Shown: positions 47,619 to 55,865 of the stretch, piece after piece
How positions within the stretch are numbered: the first letter of the stretch is position 1
How the letters are laid out: every line of letters begins with the position of its first letter
NCBI RefSeq assembly: GCF_000688235.1
Contig: NZ_JHYO01000003.1
Coordinates: forward strand, 145,305 to 209,304
Origin: Terasakiella pusilla DSM 6293
GTDB lineage: Bacteria > Pseudomonadota > Alphaproteobacteria > Rhodospirillales > Terasakiellaceae
Length of the DNA stretch: 64,000 nucleotides
Direction: 5' to 3'
The notes under the pieces: generated by a model
Told to the model about the DNA's origin: nothing
The model's input: the letters and a program-made list of their open reading frames with translations, nothing else
The model's database searches: none
Made by a program: the position numbers and the translations under genes

Positions 47619-48638
47619 TTATTGGGACAAGCATCCGTTGATGGTCGTCGCCAATGCCCGCATCATGGTTTCATAGTGATCCGGTCCGGCAGGAATGTCG
47701 GCACCCAAGGGGTCAAGTTCTGCCGTTTTAACGGATGTACCTTCAATAATGGTCTGGACCATTTTGGCTTTGAACTGTGGTTCAGAGAAAACGCAGACGA
47801 CGTTCTTTTCCGCTAAAGAATGTTGAATTTCTTTGATGCGTTTGGCGCCGGGCGTTTGGTTCGGGGAGACAGATACTGTCCCGGCGACGTTCAGTTTATA
47901 CTGTTCTTGCAGATGCCCGTAGGCGTCATGAAAAACGAAAAAAGGCTTATCTTTGATTGGAGTTAGTAATTTTTCTAATTCCTTACCCAAGGATTCCAGG
48001 CGTTCTTCCAGTTCGTGGGCATTTTTCTTGTAGGTCTCTGCATGATCTGGATCGGCTTCGACTAGCGCGTGCTCGATCTTCTCTACCATCTCTATGGCAT
48101 GCTCAGTATTGAGCCAGATATGCGGGTCTTTATCATGATGATGGTGGTGGTCATCGTCATCGTTATGAGCGTGCTCGTCATGTGTGTGGGTATCATTTGC
48201 AGGCTCATGTTTATGATCATCGTGTTTTTCATCCGCATGTGTGTCTTCATGCTTATGGTCGTGTTCATGATCATGATCTTTGTCATCATCATGTTTTTCA
48301 TGAGTGTCAGCGTGATCGATGAGCGCATCCATCGTGACAGATTTAGCGTTCGGGTTCAGGGACGCGAGGCTTTTGGGCAGGAAGGATTCAAGGTCCGGTG
48401 AAATCCAGAAGATAATGTCTGCATTTTGAACTTTGCTCGCATCTGAAGGTTTCAGCGAAAAGCTGTGCGGGGATTGGACGCCTTCGATCAGCAAGGTTGG
48501 TGTTGCCACATCCTTCATCACGGCACTTGTTAAAGAGTGTAGGGGCGCAATACTGACGACAACATCAGGCGCAGCAAAGGCAGGGGCAGCCCCTAAACCA
48601 ACCAGAAGAGAGGTGCCAAGAAGGGCTTTTTTAATCAT
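47619..48638 (-). CDS. znuA: High-affinity zinc-binding protein ZnuA
   Basis: 339 residues; periplasmic cluster 9 binding protein for Zn(II). Signal peptide ends AFA (about residue 22). Metal ligands include His58 (QSPHSFSLKP), His173 (KDPHIWLN) and the histidine in FVFHDAYGHL. A very long His/Asp-rich loop (about 109-169) is typical of zinc rather than manganese binding. Divergent from znuCB-zur across two Zur-like palindromes, so it is repressed by zinc-loaded Zur. Confidence 0.96.
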   Translation of the reverse strand: MIKKALLGTSLLVGLGAAPAFAAPDVVVSIAPLHSLTSAVMKDVATPTLLIEGVQSPHSFSLKPSDASKVQNADIIFWISPDLESFLPKSLASLNPNAKSVTMDALIDHADTHEKHDDDKDHDHEHDHKHEDTHADEKHDDHKHEPANDTHTHDEHAHNDDDDHHHHHDKDPHIWLNTEHAIEMVEKIEHALVEADPDHAETYKKNAHELEERLESLGKELEKLLTPIKDKPFFVFHDAYGHLQEQYKLNVAGTVSVSPNQTPGAKRIKEIQHSLAEKNVVCVFSEPQFKAKMVQTIIEGTSVKTAELDPLGADIPAGPDHYETMMRALATTINGCLSQ

Positions 48639-48653
48639 CGCAAACTCATGAAA

Positions 48654-48668
48654 TGTTATAATGTAACG
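48654..48668. promoter_or_regulatory. Zur box 1 (znuA/znuC intergenic)
   Basis: TGTTATAATGTAACG matches the perfect palindrome before cobW (TGTTATAATATAACA) at 13 of 15 positions. It lies 16 bases before the znuA ATG. Confidence 0.8.
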
Positions 48669-48673
48669 AATTG

Positions 48674-48688
48674 TGTTATGTTATTACA
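48674..48688. promoter_or_regulatory. Zur box 2 (znuA/znuC intergenic)
   Basis: TGTTATGTTATTACA matches the cobW box at 12 of 15 positions and overlaps a perfect inverted repeat TATGT/ACATA. It lies 20 bases (two helical turns, centre to centre) from box 1. Confidence 0.75.
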
Positions 48689-48741
48689 TATGCTATGTCT
48701 GTCATCAAGTCTTAAATTCATGAATTAACTGTGCAGAAGTA

Positions 48742-49578
48742 ATGGAAGCATCTCCGCTTATTTCCCTGAAAGGGGCTGGCGTTCGCAAGGGGGAGCGCTG
48801 GTTGATCCGTGACGTGGATCTGAGCGTTAACCCCGGTGAAATTGTGAGCCTGATCGGCCCCAACGGGTCGGGCAAAAGCACGACTCTCAAGGCAGCGATC
48901 GGCCTGATCGACCTGCAAGAAGGGTGCGCTCATAAACAGCCGCGCTTGCGCATTGGCTATGTCCCGCAAAAGTTGACTATTGATGCGACCTTCCCGTTGA
49001 CGGTGGATCGTTTGATGCGGATGGCCGGTGACCATGGCGCGGACGAGATCGCGGATATGCTGACAAAAGTGGGCATGAAAGATCACGCCGGTAGTCCGGT
49101 TCATGGCTTGTCCGGCGGGGAGTTTCAGCGTGTGCTGTTGGCGCGGGCCATGATCTCCAAGCCTGACCTGCTGGTGTTGGATGAACCGGCCCAAGGTGTG
49201 GATTATGCGGGGGAAGCGGCGCTTTATCAGCTGATCGGCCAATTTCGCGATGAAACCGGTTGTGGCATTTTGCTGATCTCCCACGATTTGCATGTGGTCA
49301 TGGCGCAGACCGATCGGGTTTTGTGCCTCAATGGTCATGTCTGTTGTACGGGCAGCCCGCAATCGGTTGCCAATAGCCCGAAATACCGCGAACTTTTTGG
49401 CGCACAGGCGGCAGCTTCTTTTGCGCTGTACCAACATAATCACGATCATACCCACTTGGTGGATGGCCGTGTGCTGCATGAAGATGGCACCATCACGGAT
49501 CATTGCCATCATGAAGATGGCCATCATCACGAACATCACGATGATGAGTCAGCGACAGGGGGAAATCATGCTGGATGA
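48742..49578 (+). CDS. znuC: Zinc ABC transporter ATPase ZnuC
   Basis: 278 residues: Walker A IGPNGSGKSTT, signature LSGGEFQRVLLARA, Walker B LLVLDEP and an H-loop ISHDLHVVMA. The last 50 residues form an unusual His/Asp-rich tail (QHNHDHTHL, HCHHEDGHHHEHHDDE) that probably holds zinc at the membrane. Its stop lies 11 bases inside znuB. It is regulated by two Zur-like boxes shared with znuA. Confidence 0.96.
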   Translation: MEASPLISLKGAGVRKGERWLIRDVDLSVNPGEIVSLIGPNGSGKSTTLKAAIGLIDLQEGCAHKQPRLRIGYVPQKLTIDATFPLTVDRLMRMAGDHGADEIADMLTKVGMKDHAGSPVHGLSGGEFQRVLLARAMISKPDLLVLDEPAQGVDYAGEAALYQLIGQFRDETGCGILLISHDLHVVMAQTDRVLCLNGHVCCTGSPQSVANSPKYRELFGAQAAASFALYQHNHDHTHLVDGRVLHEDGTITDHCHHEDGHHHEHHDDESATGGNHAG

Positions 49579-50365
49579 TTTTTTTGTCCGCGCGATGTTG
49601 GCCGGAATCGGGATTGCCTTGTGCGTGGGGCCGTTGGGTTGTTTTGTGGTCTGGCGCCGCATGGCCTATTACGGCGACACGATGGCCCATAGTGCGCTGT
49701 TGGGGGTCGCGCTGTCGTTTCTGTTTGATCTGTCTTTAAGTTTTGGTGTGTTTATCGTTGCGCTGCTGGTGTCTTTTATTCTGGTGGCGTTACAACGGCG
49801 TAAGTCTTTGCCGACCGATTCGTTGTTGGGGATTTTGTCGCATTCTTCCCTCGCTATCGGTCTTGTGCTGGTCGCTTTTATGAGCTGGGTGCGCATTGAT
49901 CTGGAAGCCTATTTGTTTGGCGATATCTTGGCTGTGAGCAAGCTGGATCTGGTGATCGTATACTTGGGCGCGATTGTCATTTTGGCGGTCTTGTCTGTGG
50001 TCTGGCGTTCTTTGCTGGTGGCAACCATTAGCGAGGATCTCGCCCTTGTGGAAGGGTTTAGACCGGAACGCAGCAAACTGGTGTTTATTGTGCTGATGGC
50101 AGGGGTTGTGGCGATTGCGATCAAGATTGTCGGGGTGCTGTTGATCACGGCATTGTTGATTATTCCTGCAGCCAGTGCCCGCCGATTTGCCACAACGCCG
50201 GAAAAGATGGCGGTGCTGTCCAGTGCGATCGGTGTTGTTGCGGTGGTTGCCGGGTTAATGGGATCGCTGGAATTTGATACACCGTCGGGGCCGTCCATTG
50301 TGGTTGCGGCGATGTTGTTGTTTGGATTAAGTTTGCTGGCCCGAAATAAAGGGGGGGAAGCATGA
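49568..50365 (+). CDS. znuB: Zinc ABC transporter permease ZnuB
   Basis: 265-residue membrane permease of the ABC-3 family, seven to eight hydrophobic spans. MAYYGDTMAHSALLGVALSF and GVLLITALLIIPAASARR are hallmarks. ATG at 49568 overlaps the end of znuC by 11 bases; upstream in-frame codons belong to znuC in another frame. The gene ends with the ATGA overlap to zur. Confidence 0.95.
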   Translation: MLDDFFVRAMLAGIGIALCVGPLGCFVVWRRMAYYGDTMAHSALLGVALSFLFDLSLSFGVFIVALLVSFILVALQRRKSLPTDSLLGILSHSSLAIGLVLVAFMSWVRIDLEAYLFGDILAVSKLDLVIVYLGAIVILAVLSVVWRSLLVATISEDLALVEGFRPERSKLVFIVLMAGVVAIAIKIVGVLLITALLIIPAASARRFATTPEKMAVLSSAIGVVAVVAGLMGSLEFDTPSGPSIVVAAMLLFGLSLLARNKGGEA

Positions 50366-50745
50366 AGGTCAAATTAACAAAAAACCAGCAATTGGTGCTG
50401 GATGCGCTAACACGGGCAGAGACGCCGCAGACGGCGTATAATTTGCTGGATGAGTTGCGTGAGGAGGGCTTGCGCGCCCCGCCGCAGATTTATCGCGCCC
50501 TTGATAAATTGCTGGAACTGGAATTGGTGCATCGACTGGAAAGTCTCAATGCGTTTGTGATCTGTGCCCATGACCATCATGATCAGGGCTTTAGTGCTTT
50601 CTCTATTTGTGAGGCATGCGGCAAAGTCAGCGAGTTTAGCCCGCAAGAGGTCGCAGGTTTGCTGCAAGGCTGGGCGGCGAAAAACAACTTTGTCGCCAAA
50701 TCGACCACGATTGAGCTGCGCGGTCACTGTATCCGCTGCGACTAG
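50362..50745 (+). CDS. zur: Zinc uptake regulator Zur (Fur family)
   Basis: 127-residue Fur-family repressor. N-terminal winged helix (PQTAYNLLDELREEG, RAPPQIYRALDKLLELELVHR), regulatory region with CAHDHHDQGFSAFSICEACGKVSEF (metal site and the structural Cys pair) and a final GHCIRCD that completes the structural zinc site. It ends a znuC-znuB-zur operon that it presumably represses, along with znuA and cobW, through the TGTTATAATATAACA-type boxes. Confidence 0.93.
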   Translation: MKVKLTKNQQLVLDALTRAETPQTAYNLLDELREEGLRAPPQIYRALDKLLELELVHRLESLNAFVICAHDHHDQGFSAFSICEACGKVSEFSPQEVAGLLQGWAAKNNFVAKSTTIELRGHCIRCD

Positions 50746-50746
50746 A

Positions 50747-51655
50747 TTATTTCCGCCCCATAATTTCTTCACTCTTTTGGCGGAACAGGTCTGCGAGTTC
50801 TCGGTATTGGGTGTCGAGTCGGCTGTCGTTGCGCCAGATCAGGGCAATGTCACGGGTGGGGGTTTCTTCCCCCATAGGTTTGATCAGCAGGTCTTCGCGT
50901 TCGCGAATTTCCGAAAGGATGTAGAGGGAAGGGAAAAACGAGATACCCGCCCCCATCCCGACCATCAGGCGCAAAGCGTCCAGACTGGTACCGGCATAAT
51001 CGTAAAGCAGTTCTGCATCATACATACTACAGAGTTCCTTCACCTGATTGTGCAAGTGGTGTCCTGCTTGCATGGCGAGAATTTTTTCCCCCTTCAAGTC
51101 GCGGCCTTCCAAAACGGGTTTTCCGGCAAGCGGGTGGTCGCTGGCCATGACGATTTGAAGCTGTTCTTTAAACACCCGTTCGGTAATCAGTTGTGGGGCG
51201 ACAAGCGGTAGGGGGCTGAGGGCAACATCAAGCTTGCCCTCATTGACCTGCATCTGGATATCGTTGGGCGCGCCTTCGCTGACAAACAGTTTAAGCTGCG
51301 GGAATTTGCCGTGCAGGGTCGGGACGATATGGGGCAGAATATAAGGGCCAAGGGTGGGCGGCACGCCTAGACGCAGGCGACCACTTAAGGGGTTGTCGAT
51401 CTGCTTGGCAAACTTTTCCAGTTCTTCCACATCGGACAGGATTTTGCGCGCGCGGGCGATGATTTCTTGCCCTGCTGGGGTGGGGGAGACGCCTTTGCGC
51501 GATCGATCAAACAGTCGGGTGTTTAAGCGATGTTCCAGTGTGGAGAGTTGGGCGCTTAAGGTGGGCTGGGCCACATGTACCCGATCTGCGGCACGTCCAA
51601 AGTGACGTTCATCATCAACCGCAACGAGATATTCTAACTGGCGTAAAGTCGTCAT
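50747..51655 (-). CDS. OxyR-like LysR regulator without the peroxidatic cysteine
   Basis: 302 residues, LysR type: HTH at about 1-60 (QLEYLVAVDDERHFGRAADR, QPTLSAQLSTLEHRL), then the substrate domain. GVPPTLGPYILPHIVPTLH and LAMQAGHHLHNQ correspond to OxyR segments. In E. coli OxyR the redox pair is Cys199 and Cys208; here the first is replaced by His200 and the second is retained as Cys209. It is divergent from nhaA, with an OxyR-type ATAG-N7-CTAT operator between. It is probably an nhaA regulator, or a peroxide-insensitive OxyR relative. Confidence 0.9.
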   Translation of the reverse strand: MTTLRQLEYLVAVDDERHFGRAADRVHVAQPTLSAQLSTLEHRLNTRLFDRSRKGVSPTPAGQEIIARARKILSDVEELEKFAKQIDNPLSGRLRLGVPPTLGPYILPHIVPTLHGKFPQLKLFVSEGAPNDIQMQVNEGKLDVALSPLPLVAPQLITERVFKEQLQIVMASDHPLAGKPVLEGRDLKGEKILAMQAGHHLHNQVKELCSMYDAELLYDYAGTSLDALRLMVGMGAGISFFPSLYILSEIREREDLLIKPMGEETPTRDIALIWRNDSRLDTQYRELADLFRQKSEEIMGRK

Positions 51656-51675
51656 AAGTAAGGTCCATAAGTTCG

Positions 51676-51713
51676 ATAGTCTGAAACTATCATTTTTTAT
51701 GATTTGTTTCTAT
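51676..51713. promoter_or_regulatory. OxyR-type LysR operator between LysR gene and nhaA
   Basis: ATAG-N7-CTAT at 51676-51690 is followed after eight bases by ATGA-N7-CTAT at 51699-51713. The OxyR consensus has ATAG-N7-CTAT-N7-ATAG-N7-CTAT, so the first half matches exactly and the second has one base off and a spacer longer by one. It is located 66 bases before nhaA and just upstream of the LysR gene. Confidence 0.75.
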
Positions 51714-51778
51714 TATATTTATATAAATCGTCACTATATAATGAGGATCGATTGCAAAACAACTCGTGGACATAGTAT

Positions 51779-52978
51779 ATGACGCACACAGATGGAGCCC
51801 CACAGGGCTTTTTTAACAAAGATACGGCTGGCGGTATCGTCTTGATTGTTGCCGCTTTTCTGGCATTGATTATCAATAATAGCCCTTTATCATCGTGGTA
51901 CACAGCTTTGCTGGACGCGCCCGTTATTGTCAAAGCGGGACCACTTGAAATTAACAAACCCCTTTTGCTGTGGGTGAATGATGGCTTGATGGCGATCTTC
52001 TTCTTTCTGGTTGGTCTGGAGATCAAACGAGAAGTCGTCAAAGGGGAGCTTTCCAGCATTGACCGGGCGGCTTTGCCGTTGATTGCGGCTGTTGGTGGTA
52101 TGATGATCCCGGCGCTTGTATTTGTCGGTGTCAACCTGTCAAATCCGGCTAATCTGGATGGTTGGGCGATCCCGGCGGCGACTGATATTGCCTTTGCCTT
52201 GGGTATTTTGGCCCTGTTGGGGCCGCGCGTACCGATTGCGCTGAAAGTCTTTTTGCTGGGGATTGCCATTATCGATGACTTGGGTGCGATTATCGCGATT
52301 GCCCTGTTCTATACGGACAACCTGTCGACGACCTCTTTGATGTTTGGTTTGGGTGGTTTTGGTGTCCTTGTAGCGCTCAACCGTTTGGGTGTGCGCGCCA
52401 TTACGCCTTATGTGCTGATCGGTCTGGTGGTCTGGGTTGGGGTCTTAAAGTCAGGTGTCCATGCGACCTTGGCAGGCGTAATGATTGCCCTGACGGTCCC
52501 GCTGGAAGAAAAAGACGGTCATTCCCCTCTTGAGTCGGTGGAACATGGCCTGCACCCGTGGGTGGCCTTTATGATTATCCCGATCTTTGCTTTCTTTAAC
52601 TCCGGTGTGTCCTTTGCGGGTATGTCGTTTGCAAGCTTGCTGGACCCGCTGCCATTGGGGATCGCGGCCGGCCTGTTTATCGGTAAACAAGTGGGCGTGT
52701 TTAGTTTCTCCTTCCTGTCGGTGAAGCTGGGCTTATGTCGTCTACCGCGCGGTGTGGGCTGGAAGCAGGTCTATGGCGTTGCCTGTCTGACAGGGATTGG
52801 TTTTACCATGAGTTTGTTCATCGGGACGCTGGCCTTTGATACGGCTGAACAGTTAAACGCGGTGCGCTTGGGCGTGATTATGGGGTCGGTCCTGTCCACG
52901 ATCCTTGGTGTTGTCGTGTTGAAACGGGCCATCGCACAAATGGATACGAATATCTCTGACGTTCCTTCTCGCGCGTAA
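51779..52978 (+). CDS. nhaA: Na+/H+ antiporter NhaA
   Basis: 399-residue inner-membrane antiporter. AIPAATDIAFALGILALLGP and LLGIAIIDDLGAIIAIALFY contain the two essential adjacent aspartates (the DD pair in IDDLGA) and the pore Asp (TDIAFA). FFLVGLEIKREVVKGEL and GFTMSLFIGTLAF are also typical. It exports Na+ for protons, fitting a marine organism. Divergent from an OxyR-like regulator rather than NhaR; the ribosome site is weak. Confidence 0.97.
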   Translation: MTHTDGAPQGFFNKDTAGGIVLIVAAFLALIINNSPLSSWYTALLDAPVIVKAGPLEINKPLLLWVNDGLMAIFFFLVGLEIKREVVKGELSSIDRAALPLIAAVGGMMIPALVFVGVNLSNPANLDGWAIPAATDIAFALGILALLGPRVPIALKVFLLGIAIIDDLGAIIAIALFYTDNLSTTSLMFGLGGFGVLVALNRLGVRAITPYVLIGLVVWVGVLKSGVHATLAGVMIALTVPLEEKDGHSPLESVEHGLHPWVAFMIIPIFAFFNSGVSFAGMSFASLLDPLPLGIAAGLFIGKQVGVFSFSFLSVKLGLCRLPRGVGWKQVYGVACLTGIGFTMSLFIGTLAFDTAEQLNAVRLGVIMGSVLSTILGVVVLKRAIAQMDTNISDVPSRA

Positions 52979-52990
52979 GAGGTGTGCGGC

Positions 52991-53022
52991 GTGAACCGCC
53001 GTTGCAATCTTGGGCGGTTCAC
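52991..53022. repeat. Inverted repeat after nhaA
   Basis: GTGAACCGCC and GGCGGTTCAC are perfect ten-base arms around a twelve-base spacer. No T-run follows directly. It lies directly upstream of a second, stronger inverted repeat. Confidence 0.75.
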
Positions 53023-53028
53023 ACCACG

Positions 53029-53100
53029 GGCAACATCTGCTTTTACCGGTCATCCCCGACGTGCGCCTCCCAGCGCTGGTAAAACAGATGTTGCCTTTTT
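53029..53100. terminator. Large-loop hairpin terminator between nhaA and NicO gene
   Basis: GGCAACATCTGCTTTTACC (53029-53047) pairs with GGTAAAACAGATGTTGCC (53078-53095) with one bulge around a 30-base GC-rich loop, then T-runs on the right. It should stop nhaA. It is an unusually long stem and loop for a simple terminator and might be an RNA element. Confidence 0.65.
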
Positions 53101-53103
53101 CTT

Positions 53104-54081
53104 TTAAAAGAGAGGATGAGGGCTGGCGCTGGCTTCGATGAGTAAGGAAACCCCCAGACCTGTGATGATCACCCCGCCCAAAAGCGCCGCAAGCAGAGAC
53201 AGGTTCTGGATCATCGCTCCGCCTTGGCGTTCAGCAAGGTAAAGAGCGCTTTTTCTAAAATAGACGGCAAGGGTGGCAAGGGCACTGACCGTTAGGGCAG
53301 TCCCGAACGAGATGGCAAAGACCGATGCAATCCCAGCCCAGCTTAAACCGATAATTTCTGCAAAGATCAGCACAAGGACGGAGCCACTGCACGGGCGGAT
53401 TCCTACCGAAAAAATGATGGCGATGGTGTCGCGCAGGCTGGTGTTTTTAGCCAGCATGTCAGCGCTGGGGGCATGGGAATGTCCGCAGGTGCTACAGGTA
53501 TGATCATCATGGGTGTGATCGTGGCTGTGATCATGGTCATGTGAATGGTCATGATGATGATCGTGGTCGTGCGATGGTGCAGTTTTATTTTTGCGATAAA
53601 GGGCTAGGCTCGCGCGCTTGATCAGCACCAATCCGATGACCGCGATCAGGCCAAAGCTGACCATTTCCAACAGGGGAACGGTGTCCTTTGCGTCACTGCG
53701 CGACAGACCGACCAGTCCCACCAGCCCTTGCACAAGGACGACAGCGCTTAAGCCTTGCACGAACGCTGAGGCAAAGGACAGGAAAATGCCGCGTTTAAGC
53801 TGGCTTTCCTGACTCAACAGGTAAGTGCTGATAATGGCTTTGCCGTGGCCCGGTCCGGCGGCATGGAACACCCCATAAAGGAAGCTGATGGTGACCATCC
53901 CCCAGACGGCTTGGATGCCGCCGTCTTGCAGGGCGCGGATGGCGCCCGCCAGTTCGCGGTGGAACTGTTGTTGCTGCACGCGGATATAATGGACGGTTTG
54001 TGTCCAATAACTTGCCTCACTGGCAAGGGCATCAACGGGGAACAGCCAGATCGCGCAGATCAGCAGTAAAATCAGGGGCAT
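53104..54081 (-). CDS. NicO (RcnA-like) metal transporter
   Basis: 325-residue membrane protein of the NicO/RcnA family (COG2215). HAAGPGHGKAIISTYLL and FSVGIRPCSGSVLVLIFA are the two family motifs. A histidine-rich loop (HDHDHHHDHSHDHDHS, about 171-190) and CSTCGHSH lie between spans. RcnA-type proteins move Ni/Co; the operon (CobW, DUF1007) and Zur box suggest a zinc or general divalent metal role here. The start overlaps the DUF1007 gene by ten bases. Confidence 0.88.
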   Translation of the reverse strand: MPLILLLICAIWLFPVDALASEASYWTQTVHYIRVQQQQFHRELAGAIRALQDGGIQAVWGMVTISFLYGVFHAAGPGHGKAIISTYLLSQESQLKRGIFLSFASAFVQGLSAVVLVQGLVGLVGLSRSDAKDTVPLLEMVSFGLIAVIGLVLIKRASLALYRKNKTAPSHDHDHHHDHSHDHDHSHDHTHDDHTCSTCGHSHAPSADMLAKNTSLRDTIAIIFSVGIRPCSGSVLVLIFAEIIGLSWAGIASVFAISFGTALTVSALATLAVYFRKSALYLAERQGGAMIQNLSLLAALLGGVIITGLGVSLLIEASASPHPLF

Positions 54082-54716
54082 GAGAGAACAACTCTTTCAG
54101 CAAAAGAAATGCCGATCCCGTCACCCGCGGTTTCATCTTGATCAAGGGCCGCGGCCATCAGGCTGAGTTCTTCCGGCGGTTCCGGGCTTGTCAGGCTATA
54201 GCCACAGCCATTGACGTTGCCGACCATCTGGATCGGATCGCCTTTTGCCGCATGAAGGATTTCTACATAATAGGTGGGATCATATACGGCGTAATCGATT
54301 TTTTGGGTGCGTGGATCAATGGGGGTTTCAAGTTCCACCGTAAACTCCATCCACAGACGGTTGTTGTCCACAAAGGTCTTGAACTTGGTGACTTCTTTGT
54401 GGGGTAAGGTCTTGCCGTCAGCGTGGATAAAGGTGAAATAGGAATATTCGGACAGGTTTTTGAGGTTCTGTTTTGCCAGTGCATCCAACGAGGATTGGTC
54501 GTAGCCGCCCATGCTGTTGCGCGGTGTTTCTTCCAACGTAAAGGCGGAATAGAAATCATCAAACAGCCAGCCAACCCATAAGCCGGTGATCTGTCCATCT
54601 TCATTAAACAGAAGGGTGGTTTCCAGATCAATCCAGCTATGGGGGTGGGCATGGGCTTTCGGGCTTGCGCTAAAGATAAGGGTGCAAAACGCAAAGGCTA
54701 GAAACAGTTTTTTCAT
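54072..54716 (-). CDS. DUF1007 family periplasmic protein
   Basis: 214 residues; signal peptide ends AHA (about residue 23), and the mature protein opens HPHSWIDLETTLLFNEDG, with the N-terminal histidine pair of DUF1007 (COG3683). This family accompanies COG2215 transporters and is listed as periplasmic partner. It overlaps the NicO gene by ten bases and follows cobW by 23 bases, giving an operon cobW-DUF1007-nicO. Probably metal delivery to the NicO protein. Confidence 0.9.
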   Translation of the reverse strand: MKKLFLAFAFCTLIFSASPKAHAHPHSWIDLETTLLFNEDGQITGLWVGWLFDDFYSAFTLEETPRNSMGGYDQSSLDALAKQNLKNLSEYSYFTFIHADGKTLPHKEVTKFKTFVDNNRLWMEFTVELETPIDPRTQKIDYAVYDPTYYVEILHAAKGDPIQMVGNVNGCGYSLTSPEPPEELSLMAAALDQDETAGDGIGISFAERVVLSCP

Positions 54717-54739
54717 CAGCTCGAAATCGCCTGTCAGGG

Positions 54740-55798
54740 TTAATCCACAGTCTTGAGAAGTTCAACACTCTGAGTATTGAGCCATGTATTGAAGTAAGTT
54801 TCAATAGAACGTTTCGGGATGCCGCGGGTGATAAAGACCAAAATTGTCTCGCGTTTGCCATCGGGCCAGCTTTCCAGAACCGCAGGCTCATGAAAGACGT
54901 GTTGAACGCCGTGGATAACATAGGGACGTTCCGGCTGTTCGGCAAGATGCACAATCCCTTTGATACGCAACAGGTTTTTCCCCTGATTGCCGAGCAACAT
55001 TTGCATGGCAAGCACAAAGGCCTGTTGGGAAATCGCGTCTTCAAACTGGATGGTAAAGGTGTGGATGTCGCCCGCGTGACTGTCATGATCATGATGATCG
55101 TGATGGTGGTCATGATCATGGTGGTGATCAATGTCATCGCCCAGCCATTTGGCAAGATCAGCGCGGCTGGCGTGTGTATCGAGTTCCTGATACTGGAACA
55201 GGGCGGGCAAGTCGTGACGGTTGGCAGGCTTTTGAATCACAGGGGCGGTGCTGTTGATCTGTTTGATCTTCTGCTTCAAATCATGCAGGGCCGCGGGATC
55301 AAGGTCCATGTCGGTTTTGGTAATGACGATTTTGTCCGCCAAGGCCAGTTGCTTGACATATTCGTCATGATTTTCAAGGGTATGTTCCCCATTCAACGCA
55401 TCAATGGTGACCAAGGTGCCGTTCAGCTTCACCTGTGTCATCAATTGCGGATGGGTGGTCAGGGTATGGAGAACGGGCGCGGGGTCGGCAAGGCCCGTGG
55501 TTTCGATAATCACATGATCAAAGGGCTTGATGTCGCCATTTTCGCGTTTTTCCAACAGAGAAAGCAAGGTGTTGGTGATGTCGCCCCGGATGGTGCAGCA
55601 TAAACAGCCCGTCGTCATTTCAACGATCTGTTCTTCACTATGGACAACCAGAAAGTCATCAAGGCCAACATCGCCAAACTCGTTGACGATGATGGCCGTG
55701 TTGGCGAATTCTTCTGTTTGAAGAATATCAGAAAGCAAGGTGGATTTGCCGCTCCCGAGAAAGCCGGTCAGCAATGAAATGGGAATGTGTTGTGTCAT
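54740..55798 (-). CDS. CobW/COG0523 GTPase, Zur-regulated zinc metallochaperone type
   Basis: 352-residue GTPase. Walker [12 protein letters not shown], the metal site GCLCC in TGCLCCTIRG, Walker B VIIETTGLADPAPV and the base-specific TKTD. A His/Asp-rich loop (DIDHHHDHDHHHDHHDHD, about 222-239) and the CobW C-terminal domain follow. A perfect Zur-type palindrome lies 20 bases upstream of the ATG, so it is probably induced under zinc deficiency and delivers zinc to client proteins, as ZNG1/ZigA-type members do. It heads an operon with DUF1007 and NicO genes. Confidence 0.93.
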   Translation of the reverse strand: MTQHIPISLLTGFLGSGKSTLLSDILQTEEFANTAIIVNEFGDVGLDDFLVVHSEEQIVEMTTGCLCCTIRGDITNTLLSLLEKRENGDIKPFDHVIIETTGLADPAPVLHTLTTHPQLMTQVKLNGTLVTIDALNGEHTLENHDEYVKQLALADKIVITKTDMDLDPAALHDLKQKIKQINSTAPVIQKPANRHDLPALFQYQELDTHASRADLAKWLGDDIDHHHDHDHHHDHHDHDSHAGDIHTFTIQFEDAISQQAFVLAMQMLLGNQGKNLLRIKGIVHLAEQPERPYVIHGVQHVFHEPAVLESWPDGKRETILVFITRGIPKRSIETYFNTWLNTQSVELLKTVD

Positions 55799-55817
55799 AT
55801 CTACTCCTTGCTGTAAC

Positions 55818-55832
55818 TGTTATAATATAACA
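55818..55832. promoter_or_regulatory. Zur box upstream of cobW (perfect palindrome)
   Basis: TGTTATAATATAACA is a perfect 15-base palindrome 20 bases from the cobW start, matching the two znuA/znuC boxes at 13 and 12 of 15 positions. Confidence 0.85.
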
Positions 55833-55865
55833 CTCCCGATTTCAAGTGCCCATTTTAAATGATGG

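Noticed and set aside
48092..48401. Long frames antisense to znuA, rich in Met/Val/Ile.
   Set aside because: They arise from the CAT/GAT repeats coding the His/Asp-rich loop; no ribosome site or family.
49292..49567. A 5' extension of the znuB frame inside znuC.
   Set aside because: The extension is out of frame with znuC, not conserved, and the ATG at 49568 gives the normal ZnuB N-terminus.
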